From Xanthomonas hortorum pv. pelargonii (GTDB lineage Bacteria > Pseudomonadota > Gammaproteobacteria > Xanthomonadales > Xanthomonadaceae): 64,000 nucleotides of DNA. Within the stretch, counting starts at the first letter, position 1; the number at the start of each line of letters is the position of its first letter. Positions 1 through 9,591 of the stretch are shown piece after piece. The position numbers and the translations under genes are program-made. The notes under the pieces were generated by a model, which saw only the letters and a list, made by a program, of their open reading frames with translations, did not search any database and was not told the DNA's origin. The stretch lies in assembly GCF_024499015.1 (NCBI RefSeq), contig NZ_CP098604.1, positions 4,216,001-4,280,000 of the forward strand. The letters run 5' to 3'.

Positions 1-541
1 GCGGGTAGGTCACCGGGCCGCCCAGGCCGATCATGAAATCCAGCTTCCACAGTTGCTGCGCCTGTTCGGCGCTGCCGGCAAAGCTGTGCACCACGCCGCG
101 CAGGCCGCCAACCGCCTTGATGCGGGCGATGACTTCTTCGGTGGCGCGGCGCGCATGCACGATCAGCGGCAGGTCGAAGCGCCTGGCCAGCTGCAATTGG
201 CCTTCGAAGTAATCGCGCTGCAGCTGCGCATCCAGTCCCTCAAGATAGAAATCCAGCCCGCACTCGCCGATGGCGTAGGGGCGCTCGCGCTCGATCCACT
301 CGGCCAGCAGCTCCAGATGCTCGGGACGATGCCGATCCAGAAAGATCGGATGCAGCCCATAGGCGGGGTACAGCCCCGGCGCCTGGGTGCAGACGGTGCG
401 CAGGTCCGGCCAACTGGCGGCGGTGATCGCCGGGATCACCTGCTGCCCGACACCGGCGGCCTGCGCGCGTGCGATCACGGCGCCGCGATCGTGGTCGAAC
501 TCGCCGGCATCCAGGTGGCAGTGGCTATCGACCAGCTGCAT
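1..541 (-). CDS. TatD-family metal-dependent hydrolase (3' part outside window)
   Basis: Reading the minus strand from the ATG at 541 gives a protein beginning MQLVDSHCHLDAGEFD, the metal-binding HxH signature of TatD nucleases/amidohydrolases. Further on are GECGLDFY (metal-ligand Glu) and LPLIVHARRA (metal-ligand His), then VVHSFAGS, in the order expected for a TIM-barrel TatD protein. About 180 residues are visible; the C-terminal third lies beyond base 1. The start overlaps the stop of the upstream small membrane protein (TGATG), so the two are probably co-transcribed. The family contains 3'-5' DNA exonucleases and deacylases; the exact substrate cannot be told here. Confidence 0.85.
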   Translation of the reverse strand, partial: MQLVDSHCHLDAGEFDHDRGAVIARAQAAGVGQQVIPAITAASWPDLRTVCTQAPGLYPAYGLHPIFLDRHRPEHLELLAEWIERERPYAIGECGLDFYLEGLDAQLQRDYFEGQLQLARRFDLPLIVHARRATEEVIARIKAVGGLRGVVHSFAGSAEQAQQLWKLDFMIGLGGPVTYP

Positions 542-756
542 CAATCGCGGTGGACTGGCGCGGGCAGCGGCGCCTTGCGCGTTTTCCAGTTGGCCAGCAG
601 CAGCGTGGTCAGGCCGAACAGCATTTCGTCCAGGAACGGGATCGGGTCCGGGATCACCAGGTCCACCAGAAACAGCGCGGCCGCGAGCTTGAACAACGTG
701 GGGTAGCGCAGCCTGCTGGCCCAGTTCAGGGCGCGCGAGGTGATTGGGTTTCGCAT
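541..756 (-). CDS. Small membrane protein, DUF6116-like
   Basis: A 71-residue protein starting MRNPITSRALNWASRLRY. Residues about 18-58 are hydrophobic with an acidic, proline-rich turn (DLVIPDPIPFLDEM) between two probable membrane segments, and the C-terminus is short and basic. This matches small Xanthomonas proteins filed under DUF6116, as recalled. It overlaps the following TatD gene by one base. No function is known; the link to TatD is by position only. Confidence 0.7.
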   Translation of the reverse strand: MRNPITSRALNWASRLRYPTLFKLAAALFLVDLVIPDPIPFLDEMLFGLTTLLLANWKTRKAPLPAPVHRD

Positions 757-901
757 GCGAATGCTCCGGCTGTTAGAAGTGCATGAAGTAACCGCTAGCT
801 GAACTTAACGACGGCATTCATGAGCGAGGGCGTTTTCGTTCAGGGTTCACGTGCTGGAATCACGCCGTCAACAACGCGGCGTGTCCGCACGGAGCTGGAT
901 C

Positions 902-1693
902 ATGAAGAGCAATACGACAACTATACTGGTCGCTGCTGGTGCGTTGCTGGTCGGAGGCGTGGCCACTGCCGCCTTCATGAACAATCGCCCGTCGTCCGGC
1001 GATTTCGTCGCCAACGGCGAGCCTGCACCGCGCGGTCTGGAATACGCCGACGTGGTCAAGGTCGCACCGATCACCGAGCGCGAGCCGCAGTACGCGCAGG
1101 TCGTCAACAGCGCCGCCATCCGCGAAACCACCACCAGCTCCTCGCCGCGCGAAGTCTGCCGCGACGTGGTGGTACAGGAACGCCTGCCCGAGCGTGACGG
1201 CAATGTCGGCGGCACCGTCGCTGGCGCGGTGATCGGCGGCCTGCTGGGTAACCAGGTCGGCGGCGGCAATGGCCGCAAGCTGGCCACGGTGGCCGGTGCG
1301 GTCGGTGGCGGCATGGTCGGCAATCGTGTGGACCGCAATCATGTCGGTGGCCGCGTGGTGGATCGCACCGAGCGCCAGTGCCATACCGAAAATGCCAATT
1401 CGCAGTCCTCGCGTGTGGTCGGTTATGACGTGACCTACCGCAACGCCGACGGCACCACCGGCACCATGCGCATGGACAGCAAGCCGGGCGAGCGTATCTC
1501 GCTGGGCGATGCCGACAACGTGGTGGCCTACGACGTGACCTACCGCTACGACGGTTTCGAGAAGACCGTACGCATGAACGACAAGCCGGCCAGCGATCGT
1601 CTGCCGGTGGTCGATGGTCAGCTGGTGACCCAGACCGCTTCGACGGCCAGTGACAAGGGCGTTCGTGTGGAGACGGGCAGCACGCGTCAGTAA
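902..1693 (+). CDS. Glycine-zipper 2TM domain membrane protein
   Basis: The ATG at 902 follows GGAGC at 5-9 nt spacing and yields 263 residues. Residues 1-30 form an N-terminal membrane anchor or signal (MKSNTTTILVAAGALLVGG). A glycine-zipper follows near residues 100-145 (GAVIGGLLGNQVGGGNGRK and GAVGGGMVGNRVD), the pattern of the Rickettsia 17-kDa antigen/SlyB-like group. Two similar C-terminal segments, VVGYDVTYRNADGT and VVAYDVTYRYDGF, look like an internal duplication. Proteins of this type are envelope-associated. Specific function unknown. A strong terminator follows at 1735-1761. Confidence 0.85.
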   Translation: MKSNTTTILVAAGALLVGGVATAAFMNNRPSSGDFVANGEPAPRGLEYADVVKVAPITEREPQYAQVVNSAAIRETTTSSSPREVCRDVVVQERLPERDGNVGGTVAGAVIGGLLGNQVGGGNGRKLATVAGAVGGGMVGNRVDRNHVGGRVVDRTERQCHTENANSQSSRVVGYDVTYRNADGTTGTMRMDSKPGERISLGDADNVVAYDVTYRYDGFEKTVRMNDKPASDRLPVVDGQLVTQTASTASDKGVRVETGSTRQ

Positions 1694-1734
1694 ATCGCTG
1701 GCAGTCATCCGCCCAGGATCGCTGCGATCGCAAG

Positions 1735-1761
1735 AAAAGAGCCGGCAATGCCGGCTCTTTT
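1735..1761 (+). terminator. Rho-independent terminator after the glycine-zipper gene
   Basis: A perfect inverted repeat, AAAAGAGCCGGC - AAT - GCCGGCTCTTTT, with a 3-nt loop and a T-rich 3' flank, 41 nt after the stop codon at 1693. The A/T-rich outer arms would allow it to work in both directions. Confidence 0.85.
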
Positions 1762-1877
1762 CGTTTTCAGGCACCGCCTGCGACCACTGTATGCACGCTG
1801 GCGCGCTGAATGAGGCGGCGCAATGTTCGACCGGCAACTGGCAGATAATCGCCGCTTCTCCTGTGGTGGAAGCCAGC

Positions 1878-3041
1878 ATGCCGGTGCGTCCTGATGATCT
1901 GTTCGATGTACGTGCACTGCTAACCGACGAGGAGCGCGCGGTGCAGGACGCGGTGGCCCGCTTCACCGACACACGGGTGTTGCCGGCGATCGGCGATGCC
2001 TTCGATGCGGGGCGCTTCCCCAGCGAATGGGTGCCGGAACTGGCAGAGCTGGGATTGCTGGGCGCCAGCCTGCCGGTGCGCGACGGTGGCGCAGGCCTGG
2101 GCGCGGTGGCCTACGGTCTGATCTGCCAGGAACTGGAGCGTGGCGACAGCGGCCTGCGCAGTTTCGTCAGCGTGCAATCGTCGCTGTGCATGTATCCCAT
2201 CCACGCCTACGGCAGCGACGCGCAGCGCCAACGCTGGTTGCCGGAGATGGCGGCGGGCCGTTTGATCGGCTGCTTCGGATTGAGCGAAGCGCAGGGCGGC
2301 TCGGACCCGGCGGCGATGACCACCCGTGCGGTACGCGAGGGCGATGGCTGGCGCTTGAACGGGTCCAAGATGTGGATCACCAATGGCAGCATCGCCGGCC
2401 TTGGGATCATCTGGGCGCATACCGACGATGGCGTGTGCGGCTTTCTGGTGGAGACCAGCAGCGCCGGTTTCAGTGCGCAGGACATTGCCCACAAGATGAG
2501 CCTGCGCGCGTCGGTGACCTCGGGTTTGTTCCTGGACAATGTCTACGTGCCGGAGCAGATGCGATTGCCGAACGCGGCCGGTTTGAAGGCGCCGTTGGGT
2601 TGCCTCAACCAGGCGCGCTACGGCATCGCCTGGGGCGCGATTGGCGCGGCGGTGGCCTGCCTGCGCGAAGCATTGGCCTATTGCGGGCAGCGCATTCTGT
2701 TCGGCCGGCCGCTGGCGGCCACGCAAAGCGCGCAGATCAAACTGGCCGACATGGCCCGGCGGATTTCCACCGCGCAATTGCTGGCGCTGCAGCTGGGGCG
2801 CCTGAAAGAAGCCGGTACGCTGCGGCCGGAACAGATCTCGCTGGCAAAATGGAATAATTGCCGCATGGCGCTGGACGTGGCACGCGAGTGCCGCGATCTG
2901 CTGGGCGCGGCCGGCATCACCACCGAGCATGTGGCGATCCGGCATGCGCTGAACCTGGAATCGGTGATCACCTACGAGGGCACCGAAACCGTGCATCAGT
3001 TGGTGGTGGGGCGTGCGCTGACCGGACTCAATGCGTTCTGA
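1878..3041 (+). CDS. gcdH: Glutaryl-CoA dehydrogenase (acyl-CoA dehydrogenase family)
   Basis: A 387-residue flavoenzyme that oxidises and decarboxylates glutaryl-CoA to crotonyl-CoA in lysine/tryptophan breakdown. Motifs typical of the glutaryl-CoA branch are present: SVQSSLCMYPIHAYGS, GCFGLSEAQGGSDPAAM (acyl-CoA/FAD contacts), WITNGSIAGL, GCLNQARYGIAWGAIG, and YEGTETVHQLVVGRALTG near the C-terminus, which carries the catalytic Glu in YEGT. The start at 1878 (MPVRPDDLFD) was chosen because the in-frame sequence upstream runs through the preceding terminator and does not resemble the family. The next gene begins at or just past its stop, so the two are probably co-expressed. Confidence 0.88.
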   Translation: MPVRPDDLFDVRALLTDEERAVQDAVARFTDTRVLPAIGDAFDAGRFPSEWVPELAELGLLGASLPVRDGGAGLGAVAYGLICQELERGDSGLRSFVSVQSSLCMYPIHAYGSDAQRQRWLPEMAAGRLIGCFGLSEAQGGSDPAAMTTRAVREGDGWRLNGSKMWITNGSIAGLGIIWAHTDDGVCGFLVETSSAGFSAQDIAHKMSLRASVTSGLFLDNVYVPEQMRLPNAAGLKAPLGCLNQARYGIAWGAIGAAVACLREALAYCGQRILFGRPLAATQSAQIKLADMARRISTAQLLALQLGRLKEAGTLRPEQISLAKWNNCRMALDVARECRDLLGAAGITTEHVAIRHALNLESVITYEGTETVHQLVVGRALTGLNAF

Positions 3042-3051
3042 CAAGGAGTGG

Positions 3052-5667
3052 ATGTTGATCAGCAAGGATGTGACGCGACGCCTGCAAGGCGTGTTCTGGA
3101 TGCTGTGTGTGATCGCTGCAATCGCGATGGTCGCGCCGGTGCAGGCCAACGAGGCGCCGAACATGGCGCCGCCTCCGGCCTGGGTGGTGGCCGATGCAGT
3201 GCCCGACAAGGTGCCTGGCGCCAACGGTATGCGCTATGAGCTGGTGTCCGATCAGATCGATCTCACCGGCGCCGCGCCGCAGGCGTATCGCCGCCTCAGC
3301 TATAGCGTGCAGCGCGCCAAAAGCCTGGACGAAGCCGGGCAGATTTCCATCGATTACCAGCCGCAATACCAGCGCCTGGAACTCAATAGCCTGGATGTCT
3401 GGCGCGACGGCAAGCGCATCGACATGCGCAGCCGCGCGCACTACGCCAGGTTGCGTCGCGAGAGCGGGCTGGAACAAGGCTTGATCGATGGCGCGCTGAC
3501 GCTGTCGATCACCTTGCCGGACCTGCGCGTCGGCGACCGGGTCGACTATGCCGTGACCACCACCGGCAGCAATCCGGTGTTCGGCAAGGGCTATTACGAC
3601 GTGTTCGAGGCGCGCTATGGCGTGGCGCTGGGCGAGCGCAGCGTGCGCGTGCGGTATCCCGCCGCCATGCCGTTGCAGTGGCGGGTGAGCGCGCCGGGCT
3701 TCAGCCGCAACGTCAGCCGCGCCGGTGATGTGAGCACGTTGGAGATCGCCGCACGCAATATCGCCGCCGTGCAGGAAGAAAAAGACGCGCCGGACGATGT
3801 CGATGCCTATGGCTTGATCGAACTCTCCACCGCCGGCAATTGGGAAGCGGTGGCGGCATGGGCGGCGCAGCTGTATCCGCGCGCGTTCAAGGATGCGCAG
3901 GTTGCCGCCAGCATGGTGCGCAGTCTGCAACTGCGCAGCGACGACCCGCAGGGCGCGTTGTTGCGTGCGGTGGCGTTCGTGCAGGGCGAGATCCGCTACG
4001 TCGGCCTGGACATGGGCGAGAACTCGCATGCCCCGCACGCACCGGAAGTGACGCTGCGCAATCGCTATGGCGACTGCAAGGACAAGGCGACGCTGTTGAT
4101 CGCGCTGCTGCAACTGGCCGGCATTCGCGCCGAACCGGTGCTGGTCAACAGCGACCAGGGTCATGGGCTGGATGCACGGCTGCCCAGCCCCTACGCGTTC
4201 GATCATGTGGTGGTGCGCGCGCATCTGCCGCAGGGCGAGGTCTGGGTGGATGCCACGCGCGATCGCGAAGACGGCGCGCTTGCCCAGCGCCGGCCATTGC
4301 CGTTCGTGCGCGGGTTGCCGGTGCTGGCCGGGCAGAGCGGATTGGTCGCAGTGCCATCGCCGATGCCGACGCTGCCGCAGATCGAAGTGAACGAGGAGGT
4401 GGAAATCTCACTGCGCAAACCGCAGCGCGTGGCGAGCTTTACCGTGGATACGCGTTATCGCCAAGGCCGCGGCGATCGCGTGTCTGCCAGCTTCGAAGAC
4501 CATGGCGCAGAAACGGTTGGTGAGCACTATCTGGAGTTCATGCAGAAGTACTACACCGCGCTGACCCAGGTCGGGGTGCCCAGCATCGACGATGCCGATG
4601 CGCTCGATGTACGCACGCACGAAACCTATCGCCTGGAGTGGCCGGCAGAGGAGGGCGACGAGGTCGGCTTCCCGCTGTTTCAGCTCGGCGAGTGGATGGA
4701 TGCCTTGCCGAAACAGGCGCGCAAGCGGCCATTGGCGCTGGGCGGGCCGCAACTGGCGCGGCAGACCGTACGGGTGCAGACCGATCCGGTGGTACGGGTG
4801 AAACCGGAAGAGCAGATTGTCGCCAACCCGTGGTTTCGGTTCTCGCGCACGGTCTCCATGCAAGACGGGCGCATCGTCATCGTGGGCGAATGGCAGCGGT
4901 TCACCGACCGCATTCCCGCCGATGGCGTGGCGCGCGCAGCGGCCGACATGGAGCGTGCGCGCGACCTGCTGTACTTCAATCACGATTTCAAGCCGCAGCG
5001 ACGCAGGTCTGAGGCCGACTGGAGTGCGCTGCGCTATCCGGCGGCGGGGCTGCTGGTGTTGATCGTGTTGCTGCTGGCGTGCCTGGTGTGGTGGCGCAGC
5101 GGTGGCCTGGGCGGGATGGTGTTCGATCCGTACGCTACCGCGCAGCGCATGCCGCAGCATGCCGGATTGCGCTGGGGCGCCTGGAGCGTGTTTGCGCTGG
5201 CCACGCTGTTGTCGGCATGGATGGGGCTGCATGCCTTGCCGTTGTGGGCCAAGGCGCTGGGTGTCGTGGCGGTGGTGGCGATCGCTGTGCTGAGCTGCGT
5301 GTTGCTCAGGCAGGTGCTGCGCTGGATGGGGTGCGTGGCGCAGGTCGGGCGGTTGTTGCCGGCTGTGCTGGGCTGCGCCTTGCCGTGGCTGGTATGCCTG
5401 CTGGCGGCGTTGGTCGCACTCGCCGGCAATCTGGCGTTGCTGCACACCGGCGCAAGCGATCCGGCCGGCGTGGCGCAGCTGGCGATGTGCGCGCTGTTGC
5501 TGATGCTGGGCGTGCTGTGGTGGTCGGTGTGCGCGGTGCAGGCGGTGGCGGGTGCGGCCGGCTGCGGGCGTGCACGCGCATTCGGCGCAGTGGCATTGAC
5601 GCTGTCGGCGCTGGGCGTGCTGATTGCGGTGCTGGGTGTGCCGGTGGCCTTGGTGGCGATGTACTGA
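3052..5667 (+). CDS. Secreted/membrane DUF3857 transglutaminase-like protein
   Basis: About 871 residues. The ATG at 3052 lies just after AAGGAG (3043-3048) and gives a signal-peptide-like N-terminus ending near VAPVQANEAP; an alternative in-frame ATG at 3031 overlaps the gcdH stop. An N-terminal DUF3857 region is followed by a transglutaminase-like core: RYGDCKDKATLL holds the Cys nucleophile, AFDHVVVRAHL the His and VWVDATRD the Asp. After about residue 665 there are five or six hydrophobic segments, so the C-terminus is membrane-embedded. Such proteins are envelope or periplasmic enzymes of unknown substrate. It is the last gene of a gcdH-led unit. Confidence 0.8.
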   Translation: MLISKDVTRRLQGVFWMLCVIAAIAMVAPVQANEAPNMAPPPAWVVADAVPDKVPGANGMRYELVSDQIDLTGAAPQAYRRLSYSVQRAKSLDEAGQISIDYQPQYQRLELNSLDVWRDGKRIDMRSRAHYARLRRESGLEQGLIDGALTLSITLPDLRVGDRVDYAVTTTGSNPVFGKGYYDVFEARYGVALGERSVRVRYPAAMPLQWRVSAPGFSRNVSRAGDVSTLEIAARNIAAVQEEKDAPDDVDAYGLIELSTAGNWEAVAAWAAQLYPRAFKDAQVAASMVRSLQLRSDDPQGALLRAVAFVQGEIRYVGLDMGENSHAPHAPEVTLRNRYGDCKDKATLLIALLQLAGIRAEPVLVNSDQGHGLDARLPSPYAFDHVVVRAHLPQGEVWVDATRDREDGALAQRRPLPFVRGLPVLAGQSGLVAVPSPMPTLPQIEVNEEVEISLRKPQRVASFTVDTRYRQGRGDRVSASFEDHGAETVGEHYLEFMQKYYTALTQVGVPSIDDADALDVRTHETYRLEWPAEEGDEVGFPLFQLGEWMDALPKQARKRPLALGGPQLARQTVRVQTDPVVRVKPEEQIVANPWFRFSRTVSMQDGRIVIVGEWQRFTDRIPADGVARAAADMERARDLLYFNHDFKPQRRRSEADWSALRYPAAGLLVLIVLLLACLVWWRSGGLGGMVFDPYATAQRMPQHAGLRWGAWSVFALATLLSAWMGLHALPLWAKALGVVAVVAIAVLSCVLLRQVLRWMGCVAQVGRLLPAVLGCALPWLVCLLAALVALAGNLALLHTGASDPAGVAQLAMCALLLMLGVLWWSVCAVQAVAGAAGCGRARAFGAVALTLSALGVLIAVLGVPVALVAMY

Positions 5668-5933
5668 CACGTTGCGCTTGCTCCCATTGTGTCGGCGGCG
5701 GTGTGCCGAGCCGTCTGCGGCTTCGGCATGCGGCAATCGGATGCCCTGGTTACACTGCGGACGTATCGGCATGGTCTGCGTTGCGTACTCGTCAGCGCTG
5801 GCGCGCCCGCCAGTAGATGCATCGGTCCAGGTAACCGTTGTGCGGCTGTGCCGCGCAATCCGTCAGGGCTTTGCAAAGATGCGCCGGGCTGTGACACTGC
5901 CAGCCCCCTCGTTGTTGCCGCGGAGCCAGCTTG

Positions 5934-6578
5934 ATGTCGACCGTGCGTCCCCCGTTGACCGTCCATGGCATGTCCAGTTCCGGCAACTGCTACAAGGTGC
6001 GGCTGTTGCTGGAGCAACTGGGCAGCCGCTATCACTGGGTCGAGGTCGACAGCGCTGCGGGCGAAACCCGCACGCCGGAGTATCTGGCCAAAAATCCCAA
6101 CGGCAAGGTGCCGATGGTGGAGCGCGACGACGGCCGTGTGCTGACCGAATCCAATGCGATCCTGTTCTGGCTGGCCGAAGGCACGCCCTACCTGCCCACC
6201 GACGCGTGGCAGCGCGCGCAGGCCTTGAGCTGGATGTTCTTCGAGCAATACAGCCATGAGCCATACATTGCGGTGGCGTGCTTCATCCGCCTGTGGACGC
6301 CGCGCGATGCGGCGCGCCGGGCCGAACTGCCGCAGCTGCGCGCACGTGGCGAGCAGGCGCTGGCGGTGATGGAACAGCATCTGCAGCAGCACGCCTGGTT
6401 TACCGGTGGCGAGTACGGCATCGCCGATATCGCGCTGTTCGCCTACACCCATTGCGCCGAAGACGGCGGCTTCGATCTGGAACGCTGGCCGGCGATCAGC
6501 GCCTGGCTGCAGCGCGTGCAGGCCTTGCCCGGTTTCATCGCGATGCCGGCGCCTGCATCCGCCTCGGTGCCGGCATGA
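5934..6578 (+). CDS. Glutathione S-transferase family protein
   Basis: A 214-residue protein with the GST fold order: an N-terminal thioredoxin-like half with VHGMSSSGNCYKVRLLLEQL, NPNGKVPMVE (cis-Pro loop, glutathione gamma-Glu contact) and LTESNAILFWLAE, then an alpha-helical C-terminal half ending GFIAMPAPAS. The GIADIALFAYTH stretch matches the conserved N-capping box of GST C-terminal domains. The ATG at 5934 follows GGAGCC; a TTG just upstream is less likely. It probably conjugates glutathione to electrophiles; the true substrate is unknown. The following asparagine synthase starts 40 nt downstream. Confidence 0.88.
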   Translation: MSTVRPPLTVHGMSSSGNCYKVRLLLEQLGSRYHWVEVDSAAGETRTPEYLAKNPNGKVPMVERDDGRVLTESNAILFWLAEGTPYLPTDAWQRAQALSWMFFEQYSHEPYIAVACFIRLWTPRDAARRAELPQLRARGEQALAVMEQHLQQHAWFTGGEYGIADIALFAYTHCAEDGGFDLERWPAISAWLQRVQALPGFIAMPAPASASVPA

Positions 6579-6618
6579 GCGGCGCGCGAGCGATGCACAA
6601 CCTGCAGGAGCACTGACG

Positions 6619-8559
6619 ATGTGCGGATTGGCAGGACTGCTGCTGGCGTCGCCGCGCCTGCATGGCGAACAACTCGACGCGCTGGTGCGGCCGATGGGCG
6701 CGGCCTTGCGCCATCGGGGCCCCGACGATGCCGGCACCTGGTGCGATGCACAGGCGGGCGTGGCGCTTGCGCATCAGCGGCTGAGCATTCTGGATCTGTC
6801 GCCGCTCGGCCATCAGCCGATGCGCTCGGCCGATGGCCGTTACGTGCTGGCCTACAACGGCGAGATCTACAACTTCGCGCAGCTGCGTGCGGCCTTGTCG
6901 GCGCTCGGGCATCGTTTCCGTGGCCACTCCGATACCGAAGTGCTGTTGGCCGCGGTGGTGGAGTGGGGCCTGGACGACACCCTGACCCGCTGCAACGGCA
7001 TGTTCGCACTCGCCCTGTGGGACGAACGCGACACCTGCCTGTCGCTGGCGCGCGACCGCGTCGGCAAGAAGCCGCTGTACTACGGCTGGGCCGGCGACAC
7101 GCTGGTGTTCGGGTCCGAACTCAAGGCGCTGTGGCAGCACCCGGATTTCGACAACGGCGTGGATCGCGATGCGCTGACCTTGCTGCTGCGGCTGGGCTAC
7201 ATCCCGGCGCCGGCCTGCATCCATGAGCGCACCTTCAAGCTGATGCCGGGCCGGGTGCTGCGGCTGGATGCGCAGGCGGTGGCGGCTGGCGCGGCAGCAC
7301 ATCGGCCGGATCAGGCGCAGCAGCCGTTCTGGAACGCGCGCGAAGCGATGCAGCGCGCCCTGGCTGCGCCGTTCACCGGCAGCGACGCGCAGGCCGAAGA
7401 ACAACTCGATGCGGTGCTGCGCGATGCGGTGGCGCTGCGCATGGTGGCGGATGTGCCGGTGGGCGTATTCCTGTCCGGCGGCACCGATTCGTCGGTCGTT
7501 ACCGCGATGATGCAGGCGCAGAGCAGCCAGCCGGTGCACACCTTCAGCATCGGATTCGAAGGCTCGCATCACGACGAAGCGCCGCTGGCGCGCGAAGTGG
7601 CCACGCACCTGCACACCGACCACACCGAGCTCTACGTCAGCGGTGCCGACGCACTGGCGGTGGTGCCGAGCTTGCCGGACATGTTCGACGAGCCGTTTGC
7701 CGATGCCTCGCAGGTGCCCACTGCGCTGGTCGCGCGGCTGGCGCGCGGCGGGGTGACGGTGGCGCTGTCCGGTGACGGCGGCGACGAATTGTTTTTCGGC
7801 TACGGCCGCTACCAGCGTGCGCTGCGCAATTGGCGGATGCACGGGTTGGTGCCGGGCCCGCTGCGAAAGCTGATGGCGTTGGCGGCGCGTCGCAATGGCG
7901 AATCCTCGCGCACCGGTGGTCTGGCCGCGCTGGTAGCCGAAGCCGGCGCACGCGGCATCGGCGACATTTATCGTAACCGCATTTCGCGCTGGCGCGACCC
8001 GGCCGCGGTGGTGCTGGGCGCGACCGAACCCGACAGTTTCTACAGCCTGGCCGACCCGTTGCATGGCTCCGGCACCCCGGCCGACGCGATGATGCTGGCC
8101 GACTTCGCCGCCTATCTGCCCGACGATCTGCTGTGCAAGGTGGACCGCACCACCATGGCGGTGGGCCTGGAAGCGCGCGCGCCGTTGCTGGACTGGCGCG
8201 TGGCCGAGTTCGCCTGGTCGCTGCCGCTGTCGCTCAAGTACCGCGACGGGGTCAGCAAGTACCTGCTCAAGCGCGTGCTGTGCCGCTATCTGCCCGACCC
8301 GATGGTCTACCGCGGCAAGCGCGGCTTTGGCGCGCCGGTCAGCGCGTGGCTGCGCGGCGATCTGAACGGCTGGGCCGACGATCTGCTGGCGCACGGCACG
8401 CTGGAGCGCGAGGGTGTGTTCGCTGCCGACACCGTGGCCGGGCTGTGGCGCGACTTCAACCGCGGCGAGCGCAAATGGCATACGCATCTGTGGACGGTGC
8501 TGATGTTCCAGGCCTGGCAGGCGCACTGGCGTGCGCAGCGGGCGGCGATGACGCGCTGA
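6619..8559 (+). CDS. asnB: Asparagine synthase (glutamine-hydrolysing)
   Basis: A 646-residue class II glutamine amidotransferase. The ATG at 6619 puts Cys at position 2 (MCGLAGLL), the N-terminal nucleophile after Met removal, and follows CAGGAG. The glutaminase domain shows LRHRGPDDAG, HQRLSILDLS and YNGEIYNF. The C-terminal synthetase domain has the ATP-pyrophosphatase loop FLSGGTDSSVV (about residues 283-293) and ALSGDGGDELFFGYGRY. It makes asparagine from aspartate, ATP and glutamine. Some members of this branch sit in polysaccharide or exosortase clusters and amidate other substrates; nothing nearby suggests that here. Confidence 0.88.
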   Translation: MCGLAGLLLASPRLHGEQLDALVRPMGAALRHRGPDDAGTWCDAQAGVALAHQRLSILDLSPLGHQPMRSADGRYVLAYNGEIYNFAQLRAALSALGHRFRGHSDTEVLLAAVVEWGLDDTLTRCNGMFALALWDERDTCLSLARDRVGKKPLYYGWAGDTLVFGSELKALWQHPDFDNGVDRDALTLLLRLGYIPAPACIHERTFKLMPGRVLRLDAQAVAAGAAAHRPDQAQQPFWNAREAMQRALAAPFTGSDAQAEEQLDAVLRDAVALRMVADVPVGVFLSGGTDSSVVTAMMQAQSSQPVHTFSIGFEGSHHDEAPLAREVATHLHTDHTELYVSGADALAVVPSLPDMFDEPFADASQVPTALVARLARGGVTVALSGDGGDELFFGYGRYQRALRNWRMHGLVPGPLRKLMALAARRNGESSRTGGLAALVAEAGARGIGDIYRNRISRWRDPAAVVLGATEPDSFYSLADPLHGSGTPADAMMLADFAAYLPDDLLCKVDRTTMAVGLEARAPLLDWRVAEFAWSLPLSLKYRDGVSKYLLKRVLCRYLPDPMVYRGKRGFGAPVSAWLRGDLNGWADDLLAHGTLEREGVFAADTVAGLWRDFNRGERKWHTHLWTVLMFQAWQAHWRAQRAAMTR

Positions 8560-8817
8560 TCTTGGTCACGTGTTGATCTTGCGCGCGGCGACCAACCGTT
8601 GCGCGGTGTGCGAGACCGCGCTGCCGTTGCCGAGTTGTTTCTGACGCTTGAAGCTGCCGCTCGGACATCAGGCCGGGTAGGGGCGTTAACGCCTTGCAGA
8701 TTGAGACGCCGCCGTGTGCGTGCAGTTGCGGGTGATCGCCCGGTGCCGGGCGGCACTTCACCGGCTCTGAGCATCGCGCTGGGTAGGGTGGGGCCCTGTT
8801 TCCACGGAGCGTCCCCC

Positions 8818-9372
8818 ATGAGCAAGATCACCATCGCCGTCCTGGTCGGCAGCCTGCGCGCAGCGTCCTACAACCGCCAGTTGGCGCGCGCGCTGGAGCA
8901 TCTGGCCGGCGACAAGGCGGTGTTCGAGTATCTGGAGATCGGCGATATCCCGCTGTACAACCAGGACAACGATGCGGATTTCCCGGCTCAGGGCACCCGT
9001 TTCAAGCAGCAGGTGCGTGCCGCCGACGCGGTGTTGTTCGTGACCCCCGAATACAATCGTTCGATCCCCGGCGTGCTCAAGAATGCCATCGACACCGGCT
9101 CGCGGCCGTATGGCGATAGCGCGTTTTCCGGCAAGCCGGCGGCGGTGGTCGGCATCTCGGTCGGAGCGATCGGTACGGCGACCGCGCAGCAGCATCTGCG
9201 TAATGTGTTGTCGTATCTGAACATGCATGTGCTCGGCCAGCCGGAAGTGTTCCTGCAGTACAAGGAAGGCTTGTTCGGTCCCGATGATCAGATCGCCAAC
9301 GCCGACAGCCGCGCGTTTCTGCAGGGCTTTATCGACACGTTCCTGGGCTTGATCGAGCAGCTCAAGCGCTGA
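8818..9372 (+). CDS. NAD(P)H-dependent FMN reductase
   Basis: A 184-residue flavodoxin-fold oxidoreductase. MSKITIAVLVGSLRAASYNRQ is the phosphate-binding loop for FMN, and TPEYNRSIPGVLKNAID is the family hallmark, followed by GKPAAVVGISVGAIGTATA. Close relatives reduce FMN, quinones, azo dyes or chromate. The ATG at 8818 follows ACGGAGCG at good spacing. The 258 bases upstream hold no clear gene. It is probably monocistronic. Confidence 0.88.
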   Translation: MSKITIAVLVGSLRAASYNRQLARALEHLAGDKAVFEYLEIGDIPLYNQDNDADFPAQGTRFKQQVRAADAVLFVTPEYNRSIPGVLKNAIDTGSRPYGDSAFSGKPAAVVGISVGAIGTATAQQHLRNVLSYLNMHVLGQPEVFLQYKEGLFGPDDQIANADSRAFLQGFIDTFLGLIEQLKR

Positions 9373-9505
9373 GTCGCAGGTGATGTGGTCCGCCTGACGC
9401 ACTGCGCCGGGCGGCCCGGCCACGCGGCCAAAGCGCAGGCGGGGCAGGGGTCGCGGCTGCTGCGACAGCCGGCGCGTAGAACGTGATGCACCGGCTGTGC
9501 ACCGG

Positions 9506-9514
9506 TTATCCACA
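9506..9514 (+). promoter_or_regulatory. DnaA box upstream of dnaB
   Basis: TTATCCACA is a perfect match to the bacterial DnaA-box consensus. It lies 78 bp before the dnaB start in a 219-bp intergenic region, next to a repeated GTGCACCGG motif (TGTGCACCGGTTATCCACAG). A role in linking dnaB expression to DnaA is an inference. Confidence 0.5.
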
Positions 9515-9591
9515 GAGTTGTGCATGGTCCTCGACGCCGTCGATGACTATGCTTCCTGCCCTCATCCCCCTAGCGTCAGGTCCGTTTGTCC

